DNA of 56,345 nucleotides, from assembly GCA_020026195.1 (NCBI GenBank), contig JAHHQW010000009.1, positions 1 through 56,345 on the forward strand, read 5' to 3'. Made by a program: the position numbers and the translations under genes. Below are positions 27,353-36,125 of this stretch, one piece after another. How positions within the stretch are numbered: position 1 is the stretch's first letter; every line of letters begins with the position of its first letter. Source of the stretch: Prevotella sp. (GTDB lineage: Bacteria; Bacteroidota; Bacteroidia; Bacteroidales; Bacteroidaceae). The notes below the pieces were generated by a model, which saw only the letters and a list, made by a program, of their open reading frames with translations, made no database searches and was not told the DNA's origin.

Positions 27353-28417
27353 ATGAGAAAATTAAAAAAGATATTTCTAATATTACTTACAACGGCTGCA
27401 ATTCCTTTAAGTGCACAGGTACTGCATCCCGTAAAAAAGCATATCGACTGCGGACAGGTACTTTTCAATTCTCCTTACACGGTTGACTTCGAAATAGAAA
27501 CCGATAGTAAGAAACACATAACTATTGACAGTATCGACAGCGGATGCGAATGCATAGACATTGACTACCCTAAAAAAATAAGGGGAGGCAGAAACTTCGT
27601 CATTTCGGCTAAGTTCAATGCTCGTATGTTAGGACATTTCTACAAGTATATTCTGGTTTATGCTGATGGCAGCAGAGAGCCTTTGGAATTAAGTTTCAGC
27701 GGTGTAGTAAAGACTGAAATTACCGACTACGGACGTTCTTATCCGTATGAGATAAATGGTCTGCGCACCGACTTTGAGGAACTTGAGTTCGATGATGTCA
27801 ATAAGGGTGACGTGCTACAGACTATAGTTCACGTAATGAACCCCGGAACTAAGACTGTAGAACCAACCATCATGCATCTGCCTGATTATCTTAAGGCTGA
27901 GGCTACCCCTGAAAAGCTGAAGCCTGAAGCAGCCGGAGAAATCAGAATAACCCTAAACTCAGAAGCATTGCACGATTATGGTCTGTCAAAGTCTACCGTT
28001 TACTTAGGTACTACCATCGGCGAGAAAATATCTCCCGATAAATCTATTCCCGTTTCGGTGGTCCTCCTTCCTCCTACAGAAGACCTTACAGAGGCACAGA
28101 GACTTAATGCACCGCACATAAGTCTTTCTACCGATACTCTTGACCTCGGAACTTTTGACGGCAAGGATAAAAAACACGGAAAGATAGAAATAACTAACAC
28201 CGGCAAGAGCACATTATCAATTAAGTCGATGCAGCTCTTCACAGCCGGCATACAGATAAAACTCAACAAACAGAAAATAGAACCGGGCAAGAAAGCTAAT
28301 TTAAAGATTACTGCTGTACGCGAACAACTTAAAAAGAAAGGCGCAAAACCGCGTATTCTTATGATTACCGACGACCCCGACAAATCAAAAATAATAATAC
28401 ACATAAAGATTAAATAA
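27353..28417 (+). CDS. DUF1573 domain-containing exported protein
   Basis: This 354-residue protein has a signal peptide (1-22, ending LSAQ) and two immunoglobulin-like beta domains. The first has the DUF1573 features: HIDCGQVLFNSPYTVDFEIE, then the DSGCECIDIDYP segment that corresponds to the usual SCGCT motif, then FSGVV. The second (about 235-354) repeats the pattern with LDLGTFDGKDKKHGKIEITNTGKSTL. The family resembles ASH/MSP-like domains and is abundant in Bacteroidetes; its function is not known. It is 8 bp after the macroglobulin gene, so joint expression at the envelope is likely. Confidence 0.85.
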   Translation: MRKLKKIFLILLTTAAIPLSAQVLHPVKKHIDCGQVLFNSPYTVDFEIETDSKKHITIDSIDSGCECIDIDYPKKIRGGRNFVISAKFNARMLGHFYKYILVYADGSREPLELSFSGVVKTEITDYGRSYPYEINGLRTDFEELEFDDVNKGDVLQTIVHVMNPGTKTVEPTIMHLPDYLKAEATPEKLKPEAAGEIRITLNSEALHDYGLSKSTVYLGTTIGEKISPDKSIPVSVVLLPPTEDLTEAQRLNAPHISLSTDTLDLGTFDGKDKKHGKIEITNTGKSTLSIKSMQLFTAGIQIKLNKQKIEPGKKANLKITAVREQLKKKGAKPRILMITDDPDKSKIIIHIKIK

Positions 28418-28419
28418 CT

Positions 28420-29532
28420 ATGGAACATCCTGAAAACAGCGAAGAATATAAAGGTCTTACAGTAAATTCGGGCGTAGAACAGCCCGCTATCGTCAACCCT
28501 TATTTAAAGAAAGGACGCTTCCGCCGCCGTGTACTCTCTGCCGCTGAAATGGTAGAGGGCATCGTGAAAGGCGACATCACAATACTCAGCCAGGCTGTCA
28601 CTCTTGTGGAGAGTGTAAACCCTGACCATCAGTCAAAGGCACAGGAAGTCATTGAAAAATGTCTGCCTTACAGCGGAAATTCTGTGCGTATTGGTATCAG
28701 CGGCGTACCTGGAGCTGGAAAGAGTACGTCTATTGATACTTTTGGCTGCCACGTTCTCGATGAACGAGGAGGCAAACTGGCTGTATTAGCCATTGACCCG
28801 AGTTCTGAACGTACCAAAGGCAGTATATTAGGTGATAAGACTCGTATGGAGAAACTTGCCAACCGTCCTGATGCATTCATACGCCCCAGCCCATCAGCAG
28901 GCTCTTTAGGAGGTGTGGCACGAAAGACTCGTGAATCTATTATTCTGTGCGAAGCTGCGGGGTTTGATAAGATTTTCGTAGAGACCGTCGGCGTTGGTCA
29001 GAGCGAGACTGCCTGTCACTCTATGGTGGACTTCTTCTTACTCATACAGCTTGCCGGAACAGGTGACGAGCTTCAGGGTATCAAGCGAGGTATCATGGAG
29101 ATTTCAGATGGTATTGCTATTAACAAATGTGACGGAAGCAATGTGGACAGATGTCGTATTGCTGCAACGAACTTCCGTAACGCGCTGCACTTTTTCCCAC
29201 TCCCCGCAAGCGGAATAACTCCTAAAGTTCTGTGCTACTCAGGTTACTATGGTACAGGACTGAAGGAAATATGGGACATGGTGTTCGATCATATTGACAA
29301 GTTTAAGAAATCGGGTTATTTTGCATACCGCCGTAACCAGCAGAACAAGTACTGGATGTACGAAACAATTAACGAAGAGCTTAGAAATAACTTCTATAAC
29401 AATCCTGAGATAATAAAGATGATCGAAGGTGCTGAAAACTCTGTCATAACTGGCCGTAAGACTTCGTTCATGGCAGCAGGCGACCTGCTTGATTCTTATT
29501 TCGAGATGCTCTCAAAATCTAAAGACAAATGA
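28420..29532 (+). CDS. meaB: Methylmalonyl-CoA mutase-associated GTPase MeaB (ArgK)
   Basis: MeaB is a G3E GTPase chaperone that loads and protects adenosylcobalamin on methylmalonyl-CoA mutase. The P-loop GVPGAGKST is at residues 95-103, with LAIDPSSERTKGSILGDKTRM, FIRPSPSAGSLGG and the ETVGVGQSE switch. The G4 motif is NKCD. The length of 370 residues is typical. No mutase (mutA/mutB) gene is in the window, so it is unlinked from its usual partner. It begins 2 bp after the DUF1573 gene and overlaps ispH by 4 bp. Confidence 0.95.
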   Translation: MEHPENSEEYKGLTVNSGVEQPAIVNPYLKKGRFRRRVLSAAEMVEGIVKGDITILSQAVTLVESVNPDHQSKAQEVIEKCLPYSGNSVRIGISGVPGAGKSTSIDTFGCHVLDERGGKLAVLAIDPSSERTKGSILGDKTRMEKLANRPDAFIRPSPSAGSLGGVARKTRESIILCEAAGFDKIFVETVGVGQSETACHSMVDFFLLIQLAGTGDELQGIKRGIMEISDGIAINKCDGSNVDRCRIAATNFRNALHFFPLPASGITPKVLCYSGYYGTGLKEIWDMVFDHIDKFKKSGYFAYRRNQQNKYWMYETINEELRNNFYNNPEIIKMIEGAENSVITGRKTSFMAAGDLLDSYFEMLSKSKDK

Positions 29533-30395
29533 AGATAGAAATAGATGCCGGCAGTGGCTTCTGCTTTGGCGTTACCACTGCTATTAAAAAAGTAGAAGAA
29601 GAACTTAAAAAAGACAACAGCGAACTTTACTGTCTGGGCGATATTGTACACAACGGTATGGAATGCGAACGTCTTAAGAACATGGGACTCATAACCATCA
29701 ACCACGATGATCTTGAAAAGCTTCATGGAAAAAAGGTTCTTCTCAGGGCTCATGGCGAGCCTCCTACGACTTACCGCACTGCCAACGATAACGGTATAAC
29801 GATTGTTGATGCTACCTGTCCGGTGGTTCTTCAACTGCAAAAGCGTATCCGCGAGCAGTATGAGGCAAAACCCGATGCACAGATAGTAATATTTGGTAAA
29901 AGCGGTCATGCTGAAGTATTAGGACTTGTGGGACAGACTAACGGCAATGCACGCGTGATACAGCATTTTGAAGATGCAAAGGACTTAGACTTCAACCGTG
30001 ACATCTATCTGTATTCACAGACTACGAAGTCACTTGACGAATTCGGACGAATAATAGAGTATATCCGCGAACACATCTCTCCCGAAGCTCATTTTGAGAG
30101 TTTCGATACCATTTGCCGACAGGTCGCAAACAGAATGCCTAACATTGCAAAATTCGCATCACGCCACGACCTTATACTGTTCGTTAGTGGAAGAAAGAGC
30201 AGTAACGGTAAGGTGTTGTTCAACGAATGCAAAAAGATTAATGCCAATTCGCATCAGATAGAAAGCGAAAACGAAATTGAGAAAGAATGGCTTTATGGTA
30301 TTGAGACCATAGGTATCTGTGGAGCGACATCTACACCTAAATGGCTCATGGAGCATTGTCGCGACAAGGTGATAGAACTTTCAAACGATTTATAA
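29529..30395 (+). CDS. ispH: 4-hydroxy-3-methylbut-2-enyl diphosphate reductase
   Basis: IspH is the last enzyme of the MEP isoprenoid pathway, a 4Fe-4S protein that makes IPP and DMAPP. Three cluster cysteines are present: Cys12 (GFCFGV), Cys97 (DATCPVV) and Cys196 (DTICRQ). Active-site residues His41 (VHNGME), His127 and Glu129 (SGHAEV) also match the family. The length is 288 residues. It overlaps meaB by 4 bp and precedes exbB by 14 bp. Confidence 0.96.
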   Translation: MKIEIDAGSGFCFGVTTAIKKVEEELKKDNSELYCLGDIVHNGMECERLKNMGLITINHDDLEKLHGKKVLLRAHGEPPTTYRTANDNGITIVDATCPVVLQLQKRIREQYEAKPDAQIVIFGKSGHAEVLGLVGQTNGNARVIQHFEDAKDLDFNRDIYLYSQTTKSLDEFGRIIEYIREHISPEAHFESFDTICRQVANRMPNIAKFASRHDLILFVSGRKSSNGKVLFNECKKINANSHQIESENEIEKEWLYGIETIGICGATSTPKWLMEHCRDKVIELSNDL

Positions 30396-30409
30396 CAAAG
30401 ACATATTAT

Positions 30410-31240
30410 ATGAAGAATGTGCTTATAAGACTATACTTATGCCTGATATTTGCTACAGTCTGCATAGCTGCTTCAGCAGCCGACTCGTTGCAAAACGCAG
30501 CAGCCGACACAAAAACAGCTTACACATCCGATACTGTAGATTCTGAAGAGAATACCGGTAATGATGCCGTAGTTCTTTCTTCAGCAGATAAGGGCATGCA
30601 CAGTCTGCTGAAACAAAAGTTCATAGAGGGTTCACCTGGATTCATGTCTATGGTGGCACTTATTCTGATTCTCGGTCTTTCCGTATGCATAGAACGTATA
30701 GTCTATCTAACTATGTCGGAAATTAATGCTAAGAAATTTATGAATGACATAGATGAAAAACTTGAGAATAACGATGTAGAAGGTGCAAAGGATATATGTC
30801 GTAACACTCGTGGTCCGGTGGCATCTATATGTTACCAGGGACTGCTGCGAATACCTGAGCGTATAGACAATATTGAACGTTCTGTAGTGGCTTACGCTTC
30901 TGTTCAGGCAGCTAATCTTGAAAAGCACTGTTCATGGATAACGTTATTCATTGCCATGGCTCCGTCACTCGGATTCCTCGGAACTGTAATAGGCATGATG
31001 ATGTCGTTCAGCAGAATAGAGATGGCTGGCGACATAAGTCCAACAATTGTTGCTGCTGGTATGAAAGTCGCCCTGATAACTACAATATTTGGTATTATCG
31101 CGGCACTGATACTTCAGGTATTTTACAATTATGTTCTCTCTAAGATAGAACATTTATCGGCACAGATGGAGGAATCGGCAATTTCTCTTCTGGATGCCAT
31201 AATGAAATATAAGTTGAGAAATGGCAGCGAAGAAGAATAA
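30410..31240 (+). CDS. exbB: MotA/TolQ/ExbB proton channel family protein
   Basis: This is a proton-channel subunit that works with ExbD to energise TonB-like or Tol-like processes from the inner membrane. The start chosen at 30410 (MKNVLIRLYLCLIF) opens with a signal-like segment ending AASAAD; an earlier in-frame ATG at 30341 lies inside ispH. It is 276 residues long. A transmembrane segment lies at about 77-97 (MSMVALILILGLSVCIERIVYL). The conserved pair of helices follows, with TLFIAMAPSLGFLGTVIGMMMSF and ALITTIFGIIAALILQVFYN. It overlaps the next gene by 20 bp. Confidence 0.92.
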   Translation: MKNVLIRLYLCLIFATVCIAASAADSLQNAAADTKTAYTSDTVDSEENTGNDAVVLSSADKGMHSLLKQKFIEGSPGFMSMVALILILGLSVCIERIVYLTMSEINAKKFMNDIDEKLENNDVEGAKDICRNTRGPVASICYQGLLRIPERIDNIERSVVAYASVQAANLEKHCSWITLFIAMAPSLGFLGTVIGMMMSFSRIEMAGDISPTIVAAGMKVALITTIFGIIAALILQVFYNYVLSKIEHLSAQMEESAISLLDAIMKYKLRNGSEEE

Positions 31241-31745
31241 TAATATTGACAGACGTTGGTCAGAAGAAAAGATTTCTTCTGCTATACTCATCATACTAAT
31301 TATGCTGAGTGCCATTATGTTCGTTGTGTTCTTTTCGTCAGGATATAATGAGCCTTGGGAAGAGAATACCGAATTCATAAATCCTGCACACACCGACAAC
31401 CTCATCAATTTTATGTTCTTTATTGGTGGCACAGCATGCGTAGCCGTATTTGCTTCTATGCTTTGGTTTGCCCGTTGTCGCGGACATGTACTTAACGTAA
31501 CCGGAGGTATCCCTGCCGGAAAGATATCTGCGGCTGTCGTTTCGCTACTTATAATTTCTCTTATAGTTACTTATGTTACTTCTTCGAATACAGCAATAAT
31601 AATAAACGGCCGTTCATACAACGAAACATCATGGCTGTGCCTTACTGACATGTTCATACACACAACTGAAATACTGTTAGGCGTGGCTGTGCTGGCTGTA
31701 GTTTATGGCATGTCGGGTATTAACAGAAGAATTCAGAAACATTAA
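31221..31745 (+). CDS. Small four-helix membrane protein of unknown function
   Basis: This 174-residue protein was not recognised. It has a basic N-terminus (MAAKKNNNIDRRW) and four hydrophobic segments at about 18-40, 57-80, 96-117 and 131-154, with short loops and no clear motif. It overlaps exbB by 20 bp and ends 4 bp before the first exbD. That position between an ExbB and two ExbD genes suggests it is an accessory subunit of this complex, which is inference from context. Confidence 0.75.
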   Translation: MAAKKNNNIDRRWSEEKISSAILIILIMLSAIMFVVFFSSGYNEPWEENTEFINPAHTDNLINFMFFIGGTACVAVFASMLWFARCRGHVLNVTGGIPAGKISAAVVSLLIISLIVTYVTSSNTAIIINGRSYNETSWLCLTDMFIHTTEILLGVAVLAVVYGMSGINRRIQKH

Positions 31746-31749
31746 AGGT

Positions 31750-32349
31750 ATGTTCGGACGCAGAAGACTTGATAAAAAGATTCCGGAGCTTAATACAACT
31801 TCGACGGCAGACATTTCTTTTGTACTGCTGATACTCTTTCTTATTACTACATCGCTCGATCCGGATAAGGGACTTACACGTATTCTACCTTCATTATCTT
31901 ATGACGAGACTCTGAAACCTTCGCAGATAGAACAGAGGAATCTAATGGATATAAGGATTCTTGCAGACGGCTCGGTGATGTGCCGTGATAAACAAACTTC
32001 GACCAATGAATTAAAGGATGTACTTAAGAATTTCATAGATAATCCTTCGGCATCTGACTCTCTGCCAGAGAAACATCTAACGGACATTCCAATGTTAGGC
32101 GGATGTATGATTACCGACAAACATATTATATCAGTAGAGACTCATCGGGACGCACCTTACGAATCGTACTTTAAGGTGCACGACATAATAGACAAGGCTT
32201 ATCGAGAACTACGCGACAATCTTGCAATGCGCAAATTCGGTGTTACATTTGCCGCATGCAACGAAAATCAGCACGAAGCGGTAGAGAAATACTATCAACA
32301 ACATATTTCCGAAGTGTATAACACAGAAGAGAAAGAGAAGAAACCATGA
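31750..32349 (+). CDS. exbD: Biopolymer transport protein ExbD/TolR, first copy
   Basis: This 199-residue ExbD/TolR protein has a short basic cytoplasmic tail (MFGRRRLDKK) and one transmembrane helix with the proton-relay Asp at its start (STADISFVLLILFLITTS). A periplasmic domain follows that is longer than in classic ExbD (about 140 residues). An in-frame ATG at 31705 lies inside the previous gene, so the ATG at 31750 is chosen. It overlaps the next exbD by 4 bp. Confidence 0.9.
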   Translation: MFGRRRLDKKIPELNTTSTADISFVLLILFLITTSLDPDKGLTRILPSLSYDETLKPSQIEQRNLMDIRILADGSVMCRDKQTSTNELKDVLKNFIDNPSASDSLPEKHLTDIPMLGGCMITDKHIISVETHRDAPYESYFKVHDIIDKAYRELRDNLAMRKFGVTFAACNENQHEAVEKYYQQHISEVYNTEEKEKKP

Positions 32350-32768
32350 TTTTAAACAAACGTAATTCATCACACGATGTTCCGGGACTGAACACAGCAT
32401 CACTGCCCGACCTTATATTCACAGTGCTGTTCTTCTTTATGATTGTTACGAACATTCGTAAGGCTGACATACGTGTGGAATTTATAATGCCTGACGGTAC
32501 GGAGATCCAGAAACTTGAACACCGATCTACCACATTATATATATTCGTAGGTAAGGACGGACGTATTCAGCTTAACGATAAACTGATAGAGAAAGATGAA
32601 ATAGAAGGATATGTTTCTGAATTCATGCAGCGTCTTGCTTCGGAAGACCTTGATAAGATGGAGGTTTCGCTGAAAGCCGACAAGGACATTCCTACAGGAA
32701 CGATAACGGATATAAAACAAGAATTAAGAAAAGCCGGAGTTAAGAAAGTTCACTTCGGAGGATTATAG
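32346..32768 (+). CDS. exbD: Biopolymer transport protein ExbD/TolR, second copy
   Basis: This 140-residue ExbD has the usual length. A short cytoplasmic tail leads to one helix with the conserved Asp (SLPDLIFTVLFFFMIVTNIRK) and a compact periplasmic domain ending in GTITDIKQELRKAGVKKVHF. It differs clearly from the first copy, so this is an old pair, not a recent duplication. It closes the operon just before a strong terminator. Confidence 0.9.
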   Translation: MILNKRNSSHDVPGLNTASLPDLIFTVLFFFMIVTNIRKADIRVEFIMPDGTEIQKLEHRSTTLYIFVGKDGRIQLNDKLIEKDEIEGYVSEFMQRLASEDLDKMEVSLKADKDIPTGTITDIKQELRKAGVKKVHFGGL

Positions 32769-32814
32769 AATATACTTAGCAGAACATATCTTGAAGCTCA
32801 GTATATAATTTACA

Positions 32815-32859
32815 AAATATCCGGTATTCGCAAATTAAATCTGCAAATACCGGATATTT
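32815..32859. terminator. Strong two-way terminator between the ExbD operon and the dcw cluster
   Basis: The left arm (32815-32832) pairs with the right arm (32842-32859) over 18 bp with a single mismatch (C32829/A32845) and a 9-nt loop. The core is ATATCCGGTATT. A-rich and T-rich flanks on both sides suit termination in both directions. Confidence 0.92.
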
Positions 32860-32868
32860 AAAAAACTA

Positions 32869-33321
32869 TTATTTTGTCAGTACAGCCTTTACTGTATCTG
32901 CAATAAGTTTGCCATCAGCACGGCCGGCCATCTGCTTTGAAGCAATTCCCATGACCTTTCCCATATCTTTCATAGAAGATGCGCCTGTTTCAGCAACAAT
33001 CTTTTCTACCGCAGATTTTATTTCTTCTGTAGTCATCTGCTTAGGCAGGTATTCTTCTATCACTGCAACCTGTGCCAATTCCTCATCTGCAAGGTCCTGA
33101 CGATTCTGTGCAGCATATTCTCCGGCAGAGTCTTTTCCCTGCTTAGCGAGTTTTGCTATAATCTTGAGTGCATCGGCATCCTCAAGAGTTTCACTTGCTC
33201 CCGGAGCTGTAAGAGCCTCGAGAAATACTTTCTTGATGTTACGGAGAGTATTCAGGCGCACTTTGTCACGTGCTTTCATAGATGCCTTAATGTCTTCGTT
33301 TACTTGTTCAAAAATACTCAT
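32869..33321 (-). CDS. yqeY: GatB/YqeY domain-containing protein
   Basis: This 150-residue helical protein is homologous to the C-terminal tRNA-binding tail domain of GatB, the amidotransferase subunit. Its exact role is not known. Features include MSIFEQVNEDIKASMKARDKVRLNTLRNI, a typical N-terminus, then VIEEYLPKQMTTEEI and the C-terminal SMKDMGKVMGIASKQMAGRADG repeat region. It is 6 bp after ftsZ and ends at the two-way terminator, making it the last gene of the dcw run. Confidence 0.93.
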   Translation of the reverse strand: MSIFEQVNEDIKASMKARDKVRLNTLRNIKKVFLEALTAPGASETLEDADALKIIAKLAKQGKDSAGEYAAQNRQDLADEELAQVAVIEEYLPKQMTTEEIKSAVEKIVAETGASSMKDMGKVMGIASKQMAGRADGKLIADTVKAVLTK

Positions 33322-33327
33322 TGTTAT

Positions 33328-34647
33328 TTAGAATTTAATGGTTTTCTGTTCTTCTGTTTCTTCTATCTTTATCTCTTCTTCTTTTTCTTCCTTTGCAGCC
33401 TTTATCTTAATGGCATTAAGCTCATTGTGAGTACGCTTGTAGGTAGGAATGTTTTCGACATCAGAAATGATATAGTCATTATCAAGGTCCTCGTCGTCAA
33501 AGAGGTAAACATTGGGATGAGAGTTCAGGGCCTCTTCTCCGTCACCATAATAACGATTCATAAGGTCCTTTAATTTCTGCATTTCTTCAGGAGAAATTGT
33601 TTCGCTCTTGCTTGTATTAATATCCTGACCACGCAGACGGTCTATATTGTCAAGACCAAATCCTGTCGCAAGAATAGTAATCTTTATCTTATTTCCAAGT
33701 GAATCATCGGTACTTAAGCCCCATATTGTTTCAATATTACAGCTCTTGAACTTATCCATGAAAGCATGAACTTCGTCCATTTCTCCCATAAGCATACCTT
33801 TGTATTCACCATCCGTTTTCTCACTGAAACTTATATTGAACAATATCTTCTGAGAATTGTATATATCATTGTCATTGAGCAGAGGCGAATCTAATGCATT
33901 CTTTATCGCATTCTCCACACGATGTTCGCCTTCTCCAAATCCTGTACTCATTATGGCAACGCCACCATCTTTAAGAATTGTACTGACATCATTAAAGTCC
34001 AGATTGATTTTTCCTCGCTTCGTAATGATTTCTGCAATACTCTTTACTGCTACGTTAAGTGTATCATCGGCTTTCGCAAATGCATCAAAAATCTGAAGGT
34101 CTCGATGTATTCTACGGAGACGTTCGTTATTAATGACAAGCAGAGCATCTACATTCTTTGAAATCTCGTGCACACCATCAAGAGCCTGATAGATTTTAGA
34201 CTTACCTTCAAACTTAAAAGGAATGGTAACAATTCCAATAGTAAGTATTCCCATTTCCTTTGATACTCTTGCAACGACGGGAGCTGCTCCTGTACCTGTA
34301 CCACCACCCATTCCGGCCGTGATAAATGTCATTCGAGTACCATCGGAAAGCATTTTCTTAATGTCTTCTATGCTTTCTTCTGCGGCCTTACGTGCTTTTT
34401 CAGGACGGTTTCCTGCTCCAAGACCTTCTGTACCAAGCTGCAGACGGACAGGAAGAGGAGAATCATTAAGAGCCTGTGCATCTGTATTGCAGACTACAAA
34501 AGAAACATCATGAATTCCCTCTCTGTACATATGGTTCACAGCATTTCCACCGCCACCACCTACGCCTATTACTTTTATAAGGCAGTTGTTGGTTTTCGGT
34601 CCTTCGAAAATGTCGAGAACATTATCTTCGTGATTTTCCATTTCCAT
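33328..34647 (-). CDS. ftsZ: Cell division protein FtsZ
   Basis: FtsZ is the tubulin-like GTPase that forms the Z ring. The chosen ATG at 34647 gives 439 residues; a longer frame would need a TTG at 34671. The GTP-binding signature GGGTGTG is at 114-120, with the earlier loop GVGGGGGNAVNHM, and the synergy-loop region NLDFNDVSTIL is intact. The C-terminal linker is long and acidic (EEKEEEIKIEETEEQ) and ends KTIKF in place of the DIPxFL-type peptide seen in proteobacteria. It lies 36 bp after ftsA. Confidence 0.96.
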   Translation of the reverse strand: MEMENHEDNVLDIFEGPKTNNCLIKVIGVGGGGGNAVNHMYREGIHDVSFVVCNTDAQALNDSPLPVRLQLGTEGLGAGNRPEKARKAAEESIEDIKKMLSDGTRMTFITAGMGGGTGTGAAPVVARVSKEMGILTIGIVTIPFKFEGKSKIYQALDGVHEISKNVDALLVINNERLRRIHRDLQIFDAFAKADDTLNVAVKSIAEIITKRGKINLDFNDVSTILKDGGVAIMSTGFGEGEHRVENAIKNALDSPLLNDNDIYNSQKILFNISFSEKTDGEYKGMLMGEMDEVHAFMDKFKSCNIETIWGLSTDDSLGNKIKITILATGFGLDNIDRLRGQDINTSKSETISPEEMQKLKDLMNRYYGDGEEALNSHPNVYLFDDEDLDNDYIISDVENIPTYKRTHNELNAIKIKAAKEEKEEEIKIEETEEQKTIKF

Positions 34648-34683
34648 TATATTATTCTTTATTATTTTCAAAAGCTGTTTTTA

Positions 34684-36111
34684 TCAATTGTCATTCTCGT
34701 CAGGGTCCTCTGTAACCATTGTTCTTAAGAAATGCTTACACTCCGTGAACATTTTCTTAAACTTACTCGGTTTCTTTGGTTTCTCTTCTACCTTCTCTTC
34801 ATCTTCCTCCGAAGTTTCCTTCTCTAATTCTTCTTTGACAGGCTCTGACACTGTCTTTTCTTCCTTAACCGATTCTGAATCTGATTTCAATGCTGTCTGA
34901 GACTCTTCTGCCACTTCAGCATCCTCCTTTTCGTTATTTATCTCAAGTATATTTTCTTCTTCCTCAAGCTGTGCACAGTTCATTGTACCTGCAGAAAGAA
35001 TACCAAGTACGGTATTCATACTACCATCACGTGCCACAAAAATATTCTTGCTCTTAATATCTGTTATTACATAATCGGCAATACGAACCTTATCAACTCC
35101 CATGATGTTCTTGAATGCAGGAATAATATCTTTCATGTTCGATCCACCTCCGGTAAGTATAATACCACCTGCAAGTTTGTCAAGATATTCTTCAGAGATC
35201 TGATGCTTAACATTTTCTATGATCTCACATATACGGGCACTTACGATGGTAAGGAATTTCTTCTTTTCTACACTGCGATCTTTGTCTAATGATATCGTTT
35301 CATCAACAGGAACATCCTTTACCTTTGTATACGCACTTCCATAACGTAGTTTCAGACCTTCAGCAGTAGATTCTTCTACCTGAAGTGATGCGATGTCTCG
35401 TGTAACACTGTTTCCTCCAAGAGGTATAACACACAGATGGCGCAAAAGACCTTTGTAATATACTGACACCGTAGTTGTCCCATATCCGAGATCTATCAGT
35501 GCACATCCGATATTCTTTTCTACATCGGTAAGTATTACATCTGCCAGCGCTTCTGGTGCAAGAACCTGACCTGCAATATTAACTCCGACACTGTCAAAAC
35601 AACTCTTAAGGTTGCGATTAAACAATTTCTTTGTAAGAATATTTAAATAACTGCTCTCAAGATGACGGCAGGTAATACCAACAGGCTCTATCTGGTAACG
35701 TGCATCAACCTTATATTCCTGTACGACGGCATCCTGAATTATATGATCGTTATAGTTCTCCTTACGATTAATTTTTGCAAGATCGGCAATTATCTCATCT
35801 GAAATAACTGTCTCGCCATCAAATTCTCTTGTTATAGTATTACGGACACTACGTAAAGACTGACCTCCGATTCCTACATATACCTGTGCTATGTCTGAAT
35901 TCAGTTTCTTCTTAAGTTCATTGATTATATTTGAAACACACTGTACTGTTTTCTCAATGTTGTACACCGTGCCTTTACGTATGCAGCCTGTGGACTTCTC
36001 TTTGACCATTGCAAGCAGAGTGATGCTTCCATCGGGATTCTTCTTTCCGGCAACTCCAGTAATCTTGGATGATCCCAATTCTATTGCCACTATAAAATTC
36101 TTTGCTTCCAT
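34684..36111 (-). CDS. ftsA: Cell division protein FtsA
   Basis: FtsA is an actin-fold ATPase that anchors FtsZ to the membrane. The N-terminus FIVAIELGSSKITGVAG is the first phosphate loop. The 1C domain and LIDLGYGTTTVSVYYKG follow, then IILTGGGSNMKDI. The domain ends near residue 385. It is followed by an acidic Glu/Ser/Lys-rich linker (about 390-445) and a basic amphipathic tail, KPSKFKKMFTECKHFLRTM, that should contact the membrane. The 475-residue length is longer than in E. coli because of this linker. Confidence 0.95.
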   Translation of the reverse strand: MEAKNFIVAIELGSSKITGVAGKKNPDGSITLLAMVKEKSTGCIRKGTVYNIEKTVQCVSNIINELKKKLNSDIAQVYVGIGGQSLRSVRNTITREFDGETVISDEIIADLAKINRKENYNDHIIQDAVVQEYKVDARYQIEPVGITCRHLESSYLNILTKKLFNRNLKSCFDSVGVNIAGQVLAPEALADVILTDVEKNIGCALIDLGYGTTTVSVYYKGLLRHLCVIPLGGNSVTRDIASLQVEESTAEGLKLRYGSAYTKVKDVPVDETISLDKDRSVEKKKFLTIVSARICEIIENVKHQISEEYLDKLAGGIILTGGGSNMKDIIPAFKNIMGVDKVRIADYVITDIKSKNIFVARDGSMNTVLGILSAGTMNCAQLEEEENILEINNEKEDAEVAEESQTALKSDSESVKEEKTVSEPVKEELEKETSEEDEEKVEEKPKKPSKFKKMFTECKHFLRTMVTEDPDENDN

Positions 36112-36125
36112 ACACCTACCGCTTA

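Noticed and set aside
28420..29532. A methylmalonyl-CoA pathway locus around meaB
   Set aside because: No mutase or epimerase gene is present; meaB lies in an envelope and isoprenoid context.
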